A stretch of DNA of 61,215 nt from Amycolatopsis circi (GCF_003385235.1 NZ_PQIA01000045.1:1-61215), one strand, 5' to 3'. Numbered from the stretch's first letter, positions 26,086-35,126 are shown. The notes: generated by a model from the sequence alone, not told the origin. Translations and numbers: made by a program.

Positions 26086-28586
26086 CGCCGCACCTCCGGA
26101 ACTCCCAGCAGCACCGGGATCTTCTGCTCCCGCTCCTCGCGGAACGAGATGGACGGATCCGGGGTCCCCGGAGCGTTCACAAACGAACTGAACCGCGCCA
26201 GCTTGTCCGGATCCTCCAGCACCCCGCGCCATTCGTCGGTGTAGCCCTCGACGTGTTTCGCCATCGCCGCGTCCAGGTCCTCGCAGATGCCGAGGCTGTC
26301 GTCCACGATCACCGCGCGCAGGTGGTCGAGTCCGCCGTCCAGCTCCTCGATCCACGGTGCCGTTCGCTGCAGCCGATCCGCCGTGCGCACGTAGAACATC
26401 AGGAACCGGTCGATCGTGCGCACCAGCGTTTCGGTGTCCACATCAGACACCAGCAGTTCCGCGTGCCGAGGCGTCGCCCCGCCGTTGCCGCCGACGTAGA
26501 GGTTCCATCCGTGTTCGGTAGCGATCACGCCGAAGTCCTTGCCGCGTGCTTCAGCACATTCCCGCGCGCACCCAGACACTCCGGCCTTGATCTTGTGCGG
26601 CGACCGCAGCCCGCGATACCGCAGCTCCAGGTCGATCGCCAGCCCGACGCTGTCCTGCACGCCATAACGGCACCACGTCGAACCGACGCAGGATTTGACC
26701 GTCCGCAACGATTTGCCGTATGCGTGCCCGGACTCGAAGCCCGCGTCGACCAGCCTTCGCCAGATCTCCGGCAGCTGGTCCACAGTGGCCCCGAACAGGT
26801 CGATCCGCTGTCCGCCGGTGATCTTCGTGTACAGCCCGAAGTCCTGTGCGACCTGTGCGATCACCATCAGTTTCTCCGGCGTGATCTCGCCGCCGGGGAT
26901 CCGCGGCACCACCGAATAGCTGCCGTTGCGCTGCATGTTCGCGAGGAATCGGTCATTCGTGTCCTGCAGCGGCGCCTGCTCGCCGCCGAGGATGTGCCCG
27001 TTGCCGAGCGTCGCCAGGATAGATGCCACCGCAGGCTTGCACACCGCGCAGCCGGTCCCGGTGCCGTAGCGGCTCACGACCTCACTGAACGTCGTCATCC
27101 GCGTCGCCCGGATGATCTCGAACAGTTCCGCACGGGACTGCGTGAAGTGTTCGCACAACGCCTTCGATTGCTCGACGCCGCACGCGTTCAGCAGCTTCGC
27201 CAGCATCGGCACACACGAGCCGCACGACGTCCCTGCCCGCGTGCACGCCTTCAACTTCCCGACCGAATCGCAGCCGTCCTCGGTGATCGCCCGGGTCAAC
27301 GCGCCCTTGGAAACCCCGTTGCAGGAACAGACCTGCGCCTCGTCCGGCAACGCGTCCACACCGACCGCCGCGCCGCCACCGGCCGGTGCGAGCAACGCAC
27401 CGGGGTCGGCGGGCAGCGGGCGGCCGACCAACGCCCGCAGCGTGTTGTATTCCGCCGCGTCGCCGACCAGAACCCCGCCCAGCAGCGTCCGGCCGTCGTC
27501 GGTCACCACGAGTTTCTTGTACGTCCCGGCCACGGCGTCGTTCACCGCGACTTCCAAAGCTCCCTCGGTGGCCGCGTGTGCGTCGCCGAAGCTGGCGACG
27601 TCCACGCCCATCAGTTTCAGCTTCGTCGCGGTGTCCGGTTCAGGGAAGCTCGCCGTGGTGCCGGTGAGTTGTGCCGCGACCACCTCAGCCATCGCGTATC
27701 CCGGCGCGACAATGCCGTAGACCCGGCCCTCGACCGCCGCGCACTCGCCGATCGCATAGACGGCCGAGTCGCTGGTCCGGCACGTCGCGTCGACCAGCAC
27801 GCCGCCGCGCTCGCCAACGTCCAAACCGGACTCTCGCGCCAGGTCGTCACGAGGCCGAACGCCAGCGGAGAAGACCACCAGGTCGACGTCCAGCTCCGTG
27901 CCGTTGCCCAGCTTAGCCAGCAGCCGCGAACCATCAGCCTCGATCGCGTCCGTCGAAGTTCCCGTGTGGACGGTCACGTCCAGGTTGGCGATCAGCCGCC
28001 GCAACAGTCCACCGCCGCCATCGTCGACCTGCAACGGCATCAACCGCGGTGCCATCTCCACGACGTGCGGCGACAAGCCCATGTCCCGCAACGCCTTCGC
28101 CGCTTCCAGCCCGAGCAGACCGCCGCCGATGACCATCGCCGCCCGACGTCCGCGGCCCTGTCGTTCAGCCGCCGCACGAATCGCGTCGAGGTCTTCGATC
28201 GTCCGGTACACGAAGACGCCCGGCAGGTCCCGACCCGGCACTGGCGGCACGAACGGACGAGAACCGGTCGCCAGCACGAGCGAGTCATACGGCTGTACGT
28301 GCCCGGCCGCCGTCGTCACCGTCTTAGCTTCGCGATCCACCGAAACGACGACCTCACCGAGGCGAAGTTCGACCGCGTCGTCTCCGGCGTAGTCCGAACC
28401 CGGCAACGCGAGCGCTGCCGGATCCCAACTGTCCACATAGGAGGTAAGCGCGACCCGGTCGTAAGCGGGACGGCTCTCCTCGCCGAAGACGACAACCTGC
28501 CACTCGCCCGCCGCGTCCGCCGCGCGAAGTGCCTCCACAAACCGGTGCGCGACCATTCCGTGCCCGGCGACCACCACTGTAGGCAT
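26082..28586 (-). CDS. nirB: Nitrite reductase large subunit NirB
   Basis: The protein has 834 residues. Domains in order: FAD/NAD(P)-binding pyridine nucleotide oxidoreductase (VVVAGHGMVAHRFVEAL), BFD-like 2Fe-2S domain (VCSCNGVSKGAL...AGTSCGSC, about 415-460), ferredoxin-like half domain, and siroheme/4Fe-4S domain with CVGSTWC and GVSGCAREC cysteines. It reduces nitrite to ammonium with NADH in the cytoplasm. GGAGG sits 7 bases before the ATG, inside the end of narK, with a one-base gap between stop and start. Confidence 0.96.
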   Translation of the reverse strand: MPTVVVAGHGMVAHRFVEALRAADAAGEWQVVVFGEESRPAYDRVALTSYVDSWDPAALALPGSDYAGDDAVELRLGEVVVSVDREAKTVTTAAGHVQPYDSLVLATGSRPFVPPVPGRDLPGVFVYRTIEDLDAIRAAAERQGRGRRAAMVIGGGLLGLEAAKALRDMGLSPHVVEMAPRLMPLQVDDGGGGLLRRLIANLDVTVHTGTSTDAIEADGSRLLAKLGNGTELDVDLVVFSAGVRPRDDLARESGLDVGERGGVLVDATCRTSDSAVYAIGECAAVEGRVYGIVAPGYAMAEVVAAQLTGTTASFPEPDTATKLKLMGVDVASFGDAHAATEGALEVAVNDAVAGTYKKLVVTDDGRTLLGGVLVGDAAEYNTLRALVGRPLPADPGALLAPAGGGAAVGVDALPDEAQVCSCNGVSKGALTRAITEDGCDSVGKLKACTRAGTSCGSCVPMLAKLLNACGVEQSKALCEHFTQSRAELFEIIRATRMTTFSEVVSRYGTGTGCAVCKPAVASILATLGNGHILGGEQAPLQDTNDRFLANMQRNGSYSVVPRIPGGEITPEKLMVIAQVAQDFGLYTKITGGQRIDLFGATVDQLPEIWRRLVDAGFESGHAYGKSLRTVKSCVGSTWCRYGVQDSVGLAIDLELRYRGLRSPHKIKAGVSGCARECAEARGKDFGVIATEHGWNLYVGGNGGATPRHAELLVSDVDTETLVRTIDRFLMFYVRTADRLQRTAPWIEELDGGLDHLRAVIVDDSLGICEDLDAAMAKHVEGYTDEWRGVLEDPDKLARFSSFVNAPGTPDPSISFREEREQKIPVLLGVPEVRR

Positions 28587-28587
28587 T

Positions 28588-29925
28588 TCAGACCTCCGCT
28601 CCTGCCAACGCCACCTGCGCGCGCACCGCCGGCTTGCGCAAGTAGCCGAACCACGTCACGCCCACGCACACCGCGTAGAAGTCCAGGAATCCGACGAACG
28701 CCGGAACACCGCTGTGCGCGGTGGCGAACGACTGCCGGAACGCGAGGTTGATGAACAACCCGCCCAGCGCGCCGAGCGCACCGGCCAGTCCGATCAACGC
28801 ACCGGACAGCCGACGTGCGTTGCGCAATTCCGTCGCCTCGTCCGCACCGGCCTGAATCGCCGCCCGCGCCTTTACCTGGAAGATCGACGGAATCATCTTG
28901 TACGTCGAACCGTTGCCGACTCCGGTGAGCACGAACAAAACGATGAACGCGGCGGTGAACGTCGCCAGCGAGTCAGTCGAGGAGGCCAACACCAGCACCA
29001 CGGTCGCCAGCGCCATCGCGCCGAAGGTCGCGAAGGTGACCCGGCCGCCGCCGATGCGGTCCGACAGCCAGCCGCCGATCGGCCGCGACAGCGAACCCAG
29101 CAGCGGACCGAGGAAGGTCACCGCGGCCGCCTGCAACGGCGTTCGGCCGAACTGGTTCTGCAGCACCAAACCGAAGGCAAAGCTGTAACCGATGAAGGAA
29201 CCGAACGTGCCGACGTAGAGCAGCGACATTACCCAGGTGTGTCCATAACGGACTACCTCGCGCATTGCCTTGGTGTCACCGCGAACGCTGGCCAGGTTGT
29301 CCATGAACAATGCGGCGCATGTCGCGGCGATGACGATCAGCGGCAGGTAGATGTAGAGCACCAGCCGCGGTGCCGTTGCACCTGCGGTGCCGATGACGAG
29401 TAGCCCGACGAGCTGAATCACCGCAACGCCAAGGTTTCCACCACCGGCGTTGAGTCCGAGAGCCCAGCCCTTGTGCCGCTCTGGGTAGAAGGTGTTGATG
29501 TTCGTCATCGAGGAGGCGAAGTTCCCGCCGCCGACACCGCCGAGCGCCGCCATCAACAAGAACGTGCCGAGCGAGGTACCCGGGTGCAACACAATCGCGG
29601 TCAGCACGGTCGGAATGAGTAGCAGTAGCGCGCTGATGACAGTCCAATTGCGACCACCGAATCGCGCGATCGCGAAGGTGTACGGGATCCGCATGACCGC
29701 ACCGACCACCGTCGGCGTGGAGACCAGGAGGAACTTGTCCGCCGCGCTGAACCCGTACGCCGGACCCATGAACAGCACCACGACTGACCACAGTGTCCAG
29801 ATCGAGAAGCCAATGTGCTCGGAGAACACGGAAAACCACAGGTTGCGCCGGGCGACGCGCTTGCCGGTCGTGTCCCAGAACTCGTCGTCCTCGGGATCCC
29901 AGTGCTCGATCCAACGGCGGGTCAT
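28588..29925 (-). CDS. narK: NarK-family nitrate/nitrite transporter
   Basis: The protein has 445 residues from the ATG at 29925, chosen because GAGGAGG lies six bases upstream; an in-frame ATG at 29955 would overlap the previous stop. It has twelve membrane segments of the major facilitator fold and the nitrate signature GGVGGGNFASSMTNINTFYP plus GLNAGGGNLGV. It begins with WIEHWDPEDDEFW, a typical start for this group. It probably imports nitrate for the assimilatory enzymes encoded on either side. Confidence 0.94.
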   Translation of the reverse strand: MTRRWIEHWDPEDDEFWDTTGKRVARRNLWFSVFSEHIGFSIWTLWSVVVLFMGPAYGFSAADKFLLVSTPTVVGAVMRIPYTFAIARFGGRNWTVISALLLLIPTVLTAIVLHPGTSLGTFLLMAALGGVGGGNFASSMTNINTFYPERHKGWALGLNAGGGNLGVAVIQLVGLLVIGTAGATAPRLVLYIYLPLIVIAATCAALFMDNLASVRGDTKAMREVVRYGHTWVMSLLYVGTFGSFIGYSFAFGLVLQNQFGRTPLQAAAVTFLGPLLGSLSRPIGGWLSDRIGGGRVTFATFGAMALATVVLVLASSTDSLATFTAAFIVLFVLTGVGNGSTYKMIPSIFQVKARAAIQAGADEATELRNARRLSGALIGLAGALGALGGLFINLAFRQSFATAHSGVPAFVGFLDFYAVCVGVTWFGYLRKPAVRAQVALAGAEV

Positions 29926-29951
29926 GGCGTCCTCCTCGTTGCCGGGGGCGG

Positions 29952-31376
29952 TCATTGCGCGGCCAGCCAGTCCGCGACCGCGCCGACCGTGTCGCGGCAG
30001 CTGCCGCATCCCGTGGTGGCGCGGGTGGTGCGGGCGAGTGCGGCAGCGTCGGTGGCGCCACCCCGCCAGGCTTCGATCAGCCGGCCTTTCGTCACCGCGT
30101 TGCAGCGGCAGATCACTGTGGACGAAGGAAGATCGGCCGGGCTCGCCGCTGTCGGCGCACCCGCGGGGAACGCGCGGCCGAGCAGAACCGCGAGCCGGTC
30201 TTCGGGAACTGGCGTGCCTCGGTCGTGCAGCTGAGTCACGGTCGCCGCCGCGTCCGGCAAGCCCAGCAGAATCGCGCCGGTCACGCGGTCGCCGCGGACG
30301 ACGAGCTTTCCGTACCTGCCGCCGGACGGATCGTCGAAGGTCACGACCTCGGCGGCGGCGTCCTCACTGGTCACCTGCGTTTCGCCGAGCGCGGCGAGGT
30401 CGATGTCGCGGGCTTTGAGCCGGGTTACCGTGCGGGTGCCGCGATACCGCGCCGTGGCATCCGCGCCGGTGAGCAGATCCGCCAGCACCACGGCCTGCTC
30501 CCATGCGGGCTGTACCAATCCCGGCGGGGCACCTGGGTGCCGTGCGCAATCGCCCAGCGCGTGGATCCGGCCGTCGCTGGTCCGGAGCAGGTCGTCTACC
30601 AGGATCCCTCGGTCCACCGCGAGTCCGGCGGTTTCGGCGAGCGACGTTTCCGGCCGTACCCCGGCCGCGACGACCACGAGGTCAGCGGGTACGAAGCTGC
30701 CGTCGTCGAGTTTGAGACCATCTCCGGGAAGGTGCCGGGCGGCCGTTACCTCGAACCGGAACGTCACGCCCAACTCCGCCAATCGGCGGGCCAGCACTCG
30801 GCCCGCGCCGGAGTCCAGTTGCCGTTCCAGCACATGCGGCTGCGGATGCACCACTGTCACGTTCGCGCCGCGACCCGCCAGCCCTCGTGCAGCCTCCAGT
30901 CCGAGCAACCCGCCGCCGAGTACTGCGACCGGCGCGCCCGGACGAGCTGCGTCCACAATGCGCGCACAGTCGTCCAGCGTCCGGAACGCCACGACCTCAG
31001 GCCCGAGTTCAAGTCCCTCAACTGGCGGTAGCCAAGGCGCGGCTCCCGTCGCGAGGACTACTGAGTCGTATGGGAAATCCTCAGTCTCAGTGCAGACAAC
31101 TCGCCGCGTCGGATCGATCCGCGTGACCCGAGTTCCGAGCCGCAGATCGACGTGCGCCTGCGCGGCCCACTCGGAATCGTGCAACCGCACTGTTTCCGGG
31201 CTCATCCCACCAGCGACCACAGTGGACAGAAGCACTCGGTTGTACGCCGGATGCGCCTCTTCACCGAGCACCGTAAGCCGTATCCGAGCCGCTTCCGGAT
31301 CACGTCGCCGGATCTCGTCCGCGAGGCGCGCTCCGGCCATCCCGTATCCGATGATGACGACGTTCCGCGCGCTCAT
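29952..31376 (-). CDS. Assimilatory nitrate reductase electron-transfer flavoprotein (NasC/NasB-like)
   Basis: The protein has 474 residues from the ATG at 31376, which overlaps the nasA stop (ATGA). It has an FAD/NAD(P)-binding oxidoreductase core (VVIIGYGMAGARLADEI, PVAVLGGGLLGLEAARGL) and a C-terminal BFD-like 2Fe-2S domain (VICRCNAVTKGRL and TTGCGSCRDTVG). It resembles the front half of NirB without the siroheme domain. It most likely passes electrons from NAD(P)H to the adjacent molybdoenzyme, which itself has no BFD domain. Confidence 0.9.
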   Translation of the reverse strand: MSARNVVIIGYGMAGARLADEIRRRDPEAARIRLTVLGEEAHPAYNRVLLSTVVAGGMSPETVRLHDSEWAAQAHVDLRLGTRVTRIDPTRRVVCTETEDFPYDSVVLATGAAPWLPPVEGLELGPEVVAFRTLDDCARIVDAARPGAPVAVLGGGLLGLEAARGLAGRGANVTVVHPQPHVLERQLDSGAGRVLARRLAELGVTFRFEVTAARHLPGDGLKLDDGSFVPADLVVVAAGVRPETSLAETAGLAVDRGILVDDLLRTSDGRIHALGDCARHPGAPPGLVQPAWEQAVVLADLLTGADATARYRGTRTVTRLKARDIDLAALGETQVTSEDAAAEVVTFDDPSGGRYGKLVVRGDRVTGAILLGLPDAAATVTQLHDRGTPVPEDRLAVLLGRAFPAGAPTAASPADLPSSTVICRCNAVTKGRLIEAWRGGATDAAALARTTRATTGCGSCRDTVGAVADWLAAQ

Positions 31377-33409
31377 GCTTCCGCCCTCGCCAACGAGACC
31401 GCGCACACCTTGAACTCCGGCATCCGGCTCACCGGGTCGAGCGCCGGGTTGGTCACCAAGTTCGCCCGTGCCGCACCGGGAAAGTGGAACGGCATAAAGA
31501 CCAGGTCCGCTCGCATCGACGGCACACACCGCACCAGCGCGACCGTCTCCCCGCGCCGCGACCGCACCACCGCACGGTCGCCGTCGGCCAGTCCAGACCT
31601 CGCTGCGGTGTCCGGATGCACCTCGACGAACACCTCCGGCACGACCGCCGTCAGCTCGGCGATCCGTCGGGTTTGGGCACCGGATTGGTAGTGCTGCAGC
31701 ACTCGTCCGGTGGTCGCCTGCAACGGAAACACCTCGTCCGGAAGCTCGGCGGGTCCACTGTGGTCGACCTCGGCGAATCGCGCTCGGCCGTCCGGATGCG
31801 CGAACCCGTCGAGGAACATGCGCGGCGTGCCCGGGTGTTTGTCGTCCAGAACCGGCCAGTGCAATGCTTCCCCGGAGCGCAAACGTTGATAGGTCACGCC
31901 GGAGTAGTCCGCGGCGCCGCCCTTCGACGCGGCGCGCAACTCCTCGAAGACCTCCGCTGAGTCGTCCGGAAACCTCTCGGCTGGCTGTCCAATTCGGACT
32001 GCGAGATCTCGCAACAGTGACAGATCGCTGCGTACTCCGTCCGGCGGTTCGATCGATCGCTGCCGCAACAGAACCCGGCCTTCGAGGTTGGTCAACGTGC
32101 CCTCCTCCTCGGCCCATTGCGGCACCGGGAACACCACGTCGGCCAGCTCCGCGGTCTCCGACAGGACAAAGTCGGCCACCACGAGAAGATCCAGTGCAGC
32201 CAACCGGTCCTGCACTCGAGATGAGCGCGGCGCGGACACCACCGGGTTGCTCCCGAACACGAGCAACGCCTTGATCGAATCCCCCAGCGCGTCAAGCAAC
32301 TCGACCGCGGACCGTCCTGGCCCGGGCAAGCTTTCCGCTGGCACACCCCAAACTCCAGCCACGTGTGCCCGCGCCGCCGGGTCGTCGATCTTCCGATAGC
32401 CGGGCAGTTGGTCCGCCTTCTGCCCGTGCTCGCGCCCGCCCTGGCCGTTGCCTTGTCCAGTCAGACAGCCAAACCCGGACCCGGCACGCCCGGGCAAGCC
32501 CAACGCGAGCGCGAGATTGATCCACCCGCCGACCGTCGCGGTGCCAGAAGCGTGCTGTTCCGTCCCGCGCCCGGTAAGCACATACGCGTTCGCGGCCCGG
32601 GCCAGCATTTCCGCCGCCCGCCGCTGGTCTGCGGCCGAGACGCCGGTCACCCGCTCGACTCGCTCCGGCCACCAGGTCGCGGCGATTCGCCACATCTCGT
32701 CGAACCCGGTCGTCCGGATATCCACATAGGACTTGTCCAGGTGTCCCTCGGCGACGACCGCGTGCAAAATCCCCAATGCCAGAGCAAGATCCGTTCCCGG
32801 CGCGGGTGCTAGGTGCAACGCGGCGCGCTCGGCCGTCGGTGTACGGCGCGGGTCGATGACGATCAGTTCCGCGCCCGCGAGGTGCTGCATGAACGGCGGC
32901 ATCGTCTCGGCCGGGTTCGCTCCGGCGAGCAGGACGACGTCCGCGCCCGCGAGATCGGTGACGGGGAACGGAAGTCCGCGGTCGACGCCGAACGCGCGGA
33001 TCCCGGCTGCCGCGGCCGACGACATGCAGAATCGGCCGTTGTAGTCGATTTGCGACGTTCCGAGCGCAATCCGGGCGAATTTCCCGAGCAGGTAAGCCTT
33101 TTCGTTGGTGAGGCCGCCACCGCCGAATACTGCGACCGAGTCCGCGCCGTGCGCCCGTCGCGAGTCCTGCAGCTGGCCCGCGACGAAATCCAGTGCCTCG
33201 CCCCAGGAAACCGGCCGCAGTTCGCCGTCTCGACGGAGCAGCGGCGAGGTCAGTCGTGCGCCGGATTCCAGCAAGGACCCGGCAGTCCAGCCTTTTTGAC
33301 ACAGGCCGCCCGCGTTGACCGGGAAATCCCTTGGGGTGACCCGGGTCTCAGCCAAGCGCATTCCGCACTGCAAGGCGCAGTACGGGCAATGTGTGTCGAC
33401 GTGCGGCAC
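31373..33409 (-). CDS. nasA: Assimilatory nitrate reductase catalytic subunit (molybdopterin oxidoreductase)
   Basis: The protein has 678 residues. The GTG at 33409 has GAGGAGC in front. The N-terminal 4Fe-4S site is CPYCALQC plus C37 (C8, C11, C15, C37). The bis-MGD molybdopterin domains follow (GGGGLTNEKAYLLGKFAR, FGSNPVVSAPRSSRV), and a molydop-binding C-terminal domain (LQATTGRVLQHYQSGAQTRR) ends the protein. No signal peptide is visible, so it is cytoplasmic. It reduces nitrate to nitrite for NirBD. It is first gene of the operon, with a possible GlnR site upstream. Confidence 0.93.
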   Translation of the reverse strand: MPHVDTHCPYCALQCGMRLAETRVTPRDFPVNAGGLCQKGWTAGSLLESGARLTSPLLRRDGELRPVSWGEALDFVAGQLQDSRRAHGADSVAVFGGGGLTNEKAYLLGKFARIALGTSQIDYNGRFCMSSAAAAGIRAFGVDRGLPFPVTDLAGADVVLLAGANPAETMPPFMQHLAGAELIVIDPRRTPTAERAALHLAPAPGTDLALALGILHAVVAEGHLDKSYVDIRTTGFDEMWRIAATWWPERVERVTGVSAADQRRAAEMLARAANAYVLTGRGTEQHASGTATVGGWINLALALGLPGRAGSGFGCLTGQGNGQGGREHGQKADQLPGYRKIDDPAARAHVAGVWGVPAESLPGPGRSAVELLDALGDSIKALLVFGSNPVVSAPRSSRVQDRLAALDLLVVADFVLSETAELADVVFPVPQWAEEEGTLTNLEGRVLLRQRSIEPPDGVRSDLSLLRDLAVRIGQPAERFPDDSAEVFEELRAASKGGAADYSGVTYQRLRSGEALHWPVLDDKHPGTPRMFLDGFAHPDGRARFAEVDHSGPAELPDEVFPLQATTGRVLQHYQSGAQTRRIAELTAVVPEVFVEVHPDTAARSGLADGDRAVVRSRRGETVALVRCVPSMRADLVFMPFHFPGAARANLVTNPALDPVSRMPEFKVCAVSLARAEA

Positions 33410-33474
33410 AGGCGCTCCTCGGGTCGGCGATGACCCGACGGTAAGGACGCTGTGTTACCTCGACGTGCCGGAAT

Positions 33475-33490
33475 GTTTCCGGGAGTTGAC
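33475..33490 (-). promoter_or_regulatory. Candidate GlnR site upstream of nasA
   Basis: Read on the minus strand, GTCAA-CTCCCG-GAAAC fits the actinomycete GlnR pattern gTnAc-n6-GaAAc except for one base. It lies 66 bases before the nasA start. A second half-site pair at the usual spacing is not convincing, so confidence is limited. Confidence 0.45.
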
Positions 33491-33524
33491 ATTGCCCGCC
33501 GTCATGGCGGGAGCGCGCAGTGAG

Positions 33525-34376
33525 TCAGAGGATCGCGCTGACCTCGCGGGCAGCTGCGCGCAGGCCGTCCAGGGCGGCGTTGGTGGACTTGGGGTCCAGC
33601 GCGTGCGAGGCGAGGCGGAAGAGGATGGCGCGCAGGAGGAGCTGGGGCCATTCCGGGAGGTGCGCCCAGCGTTCCAGGAGGGCTCCGGTGGCTCCGCCCC
33701 AGATCAGGGAGTCGACTGCGGCGATCGCCGCGCCCCATTCGCCTGGGCGGTAGTACGGGACGAAATCGACTACGCCGGGGGCTGCGTCGCCGTCGAAGAG
33801 AAGGCCAGCCAGGAGTTCGCCGTGGGCAACTTGGTGCGGGAGTTTGATCGGGCGGCGCGCGGGGGCGAGGATTTCGAACCAGCGGCCGCCTTTTTCCTCG
33901 GGGAGGGGGCGGTCCAGTTCTTCCCAGGCGATTCGGTCGGCGATGGCGTCTCGGTCGTCCCGGGAGGAGAGGAAGTCGGGGCGGGGCAGGTCCGCTGTCG
34001 TCCGGTGCAGTCGTACTGCGGCGAGAACCGCTTCGTCACAGCGGTGTTCGGTGGTGCCTGGGACGTATCGCCAGGCGGACCAGTCTCCTACTATCCAGCG
34101 GCCGTCCCTGGAACGGACTGGTTTGGAGATGCGCAGGCCTGGGTCTTCGGCGAAGTCCAGGGCTCGGGCGGTCCATAGGGCTTGGGAACGGTCTTTGACG
34201 CGTTTGAAGACTACGTCGTCGCACTGCCAGGACTCGGAGTCCGGCAGCAGGGTGATGGCGTCGGCGTCGCTGCCGAACGCGGAGCAGACGCGTTCGGAGG
34301 GACGTTCGAGGGTTGACCGCACAAAGGGGGAGGTTACCCCGGGGTCGGGCCGGATCCTGGGGGACTCGCTGGTCAT
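33525..34376 (-). CDS. TIGR02569-family protein (phosphotransferase-like fold)
   Basis: The protein has 283 residues from the ATG at 34376. It has a degenerate aminoglycoside-phosphotransferase/kinase-like layout: VVFKRVKDRSQALWTARAL in the N-lobe, QVAHGELLAGLLFDGDAAPGVVDFVPYYRPGEW as the catalytic-loop/metal region, and an Arg/Leu-rich C-terminal helix set. Actinobacterial TIGR02569 proteins are encoded beside moeZ (Rv3205c-Rv3206c), as here, but with 763 bases of repeats between. The function is unknown. Confidence 0.85.
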   Translation of the reverse strand: MTSESPRIRPDPGVTSPFVRSTLERPSERVCSAFGSDADAITLLPDSESWQCDDVVFKRVKDRSQALWTARALDFAEDPGLRISKPVRSRDGRWIVGDWSAWRYVPGTTEHRCDEAVLAAVRLHRTTADLPRPDFLSSRDDRDAIADRIAWEELDRPLPEEKGGRWFEILAPARRPIKLPHQVAHGELLAGLLFDGDAAPGVVDFVPYYRPGEWGAAIAAVDSLIWGGATGALLERWAHLPEWPQLLLRAILFRLASHALDPKSTNAALDGLRAAAREVSAIL

Positions 34377-34466
34377 GGGTGGTTCTTGTGTGGGTGCTGC
34401 TCGTCGCCTGGCGGCGACATTGCGCACGGGTCTCGGCGGGGGCACCCCGAAGCTGATTGTGCTGAC

Positions 34467-34521
34467 GGTCTGAGGGTGCTTGTCAAGGCTGGAAAGATGC
34501 CTTGACAAGCACCCTCAGACC
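34467..34521. repeat. 23-bp perfect stem-loop
   Basis: The arms GGTCTGAGGGTGCTTGTCAAGGC-type (34467-34489) and their exact complement (34499-34521) flank a nine-base loop. The sequence is unrelated to the other hairpin families in the window. It lies about 90 bases upstream of the TIGR02569 start, in the direction of its promoter. Confidence 0.9.
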
Positions 34522-34610
34522 GCAGAGAAGGCTTCGTATCGGGGTGCGGGGGTGGTGTGGGTGCACTGGTGAGTTGGATGCATTGGCTGCGGCTTGGCGG
34601 TGGGGCTAGC

Positions 34611-34699
34611 GCCCCGAATGTGGCGTTGGGTGAATGCGACGCGCCGAATCCCACATTGGGTGCGTGGATGCGCCGAACGCCGCATTGGGTGCGACGGGG
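34611..34699. repeat. 29-bp tandem repeat, three copies
   Basis: Units at 34611-34640, 34642-34670 and 34671-34699 share CGCCGAAT..C.CATTGGGTGCG. Open frames across them are reiteration artefacts. This is part of the repeat island 34377-35139, in which I see no gene. Confidence 0.75.
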
Positions 34700-34714
34700 C
34701 GGCGAGCGGGCGGG

Positions 34715-34740
34715 CCGTGAAGGGCTCCTTGAGGGAATCT
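34715..34740. repeat. Family-1 palindrome, copy F (left half only)
   Basis: The left arm CCGTGAAGGGCTCCTTGAGG continues to GAATCT and then stops. In other copies this point is the hairpin centre. The MITE-like element begins here. Confidence 0.8.
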
Positions 34741-34743
34741 AGG

Positions 34744-34998
34744 TCCAATGCCAGGGACTTAAGGCGGCGCTGCGGGTGCGGTTCGAAGTGTGCCTGTCCT
34801 GACCGCGGGGTTGGCGAGGCCGGCACAGGGTTTGCTGTCCGTGAGGGGAACCCTGAGGGACTCAGAGTCCCTCAGGGTTCCCCTCACGGACGCGCGGAAG
34901 CGGCTAAGTGGGCATAGGTCGGGCATTTCGGCGGCAGGGGCGTCCTTTGTGGACGGTAGGTAGGCGTGAGGCCACGCCGCTAAGTCCCTGGCATTGGA
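34744..34998. mobile_element. MITE-like element with 18-bp terminal inverted repeats
   Basis: TCCAATGCCAGGGACTTA at 34744-34761 and its exact complement at 34981-34998 bound 255 bases with no coding capacity. A shared GCGGCG lies just inside both ends. GAATCT occurs directly outside both ends (34735-34740, and 34997-35002 at the right junction), suggesting a target duplication within the centre of a family-1 palindrome. The element itself carries palindrome copy D and a GGCGTG-AGGC-CACGCC hairpin near its right end. No transposase is in the window. Confidence 0.65.
34837..34891. repeat. Family-1 palindrome, copy D
   Basis: 55 bases, identical to copy A: perfect 27-base arms and a one-base centre. 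It lies inside the MITE-like element. Confidence 0.9.
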
Positions 34999-35004
34999 AT
35001 CTGA

Positions 35005-35056
35005 GTCCGTGAGGGGCCCCTGGAGGGCCGGGTCCGTGAAGGGGCCCCTCACGGAC
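35005..35056. repeat. Family-1 palindrome, copy G (variant)
   Basis: 17-base perfect arms GTCCGTGAGGGGCCCCT flank an 18-base loop that itself contains GGTCCGTGA. The centre has been rearranged compared with other copies. Confidence 0.8.
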
Positions 35057-35075
35057 CATCGCCGCCGCCAGAAAG

Positions 35076-35126
35076 CCGTGAAGGGCTCCTTGAGGGAATT
35101 AGATTCCCTCAAGGAGCCCTTCACGG
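35076..35126. repeat. Family-1 palindrome, copy E
   Basis: 51 bases: perfect 24-base arms starting CCGTGAAGGGCTCCTTGAGG and centre TAG. It lies 13 bases downstream of the moeZ stop, the usual place for a terminator. Confidence 0.88.

Noticed and set aside
34557..34742. Short frame through the 29-bp repeats
   Set aside because: Protein would be only repeat reiterations and ends in a truncated palindrome.
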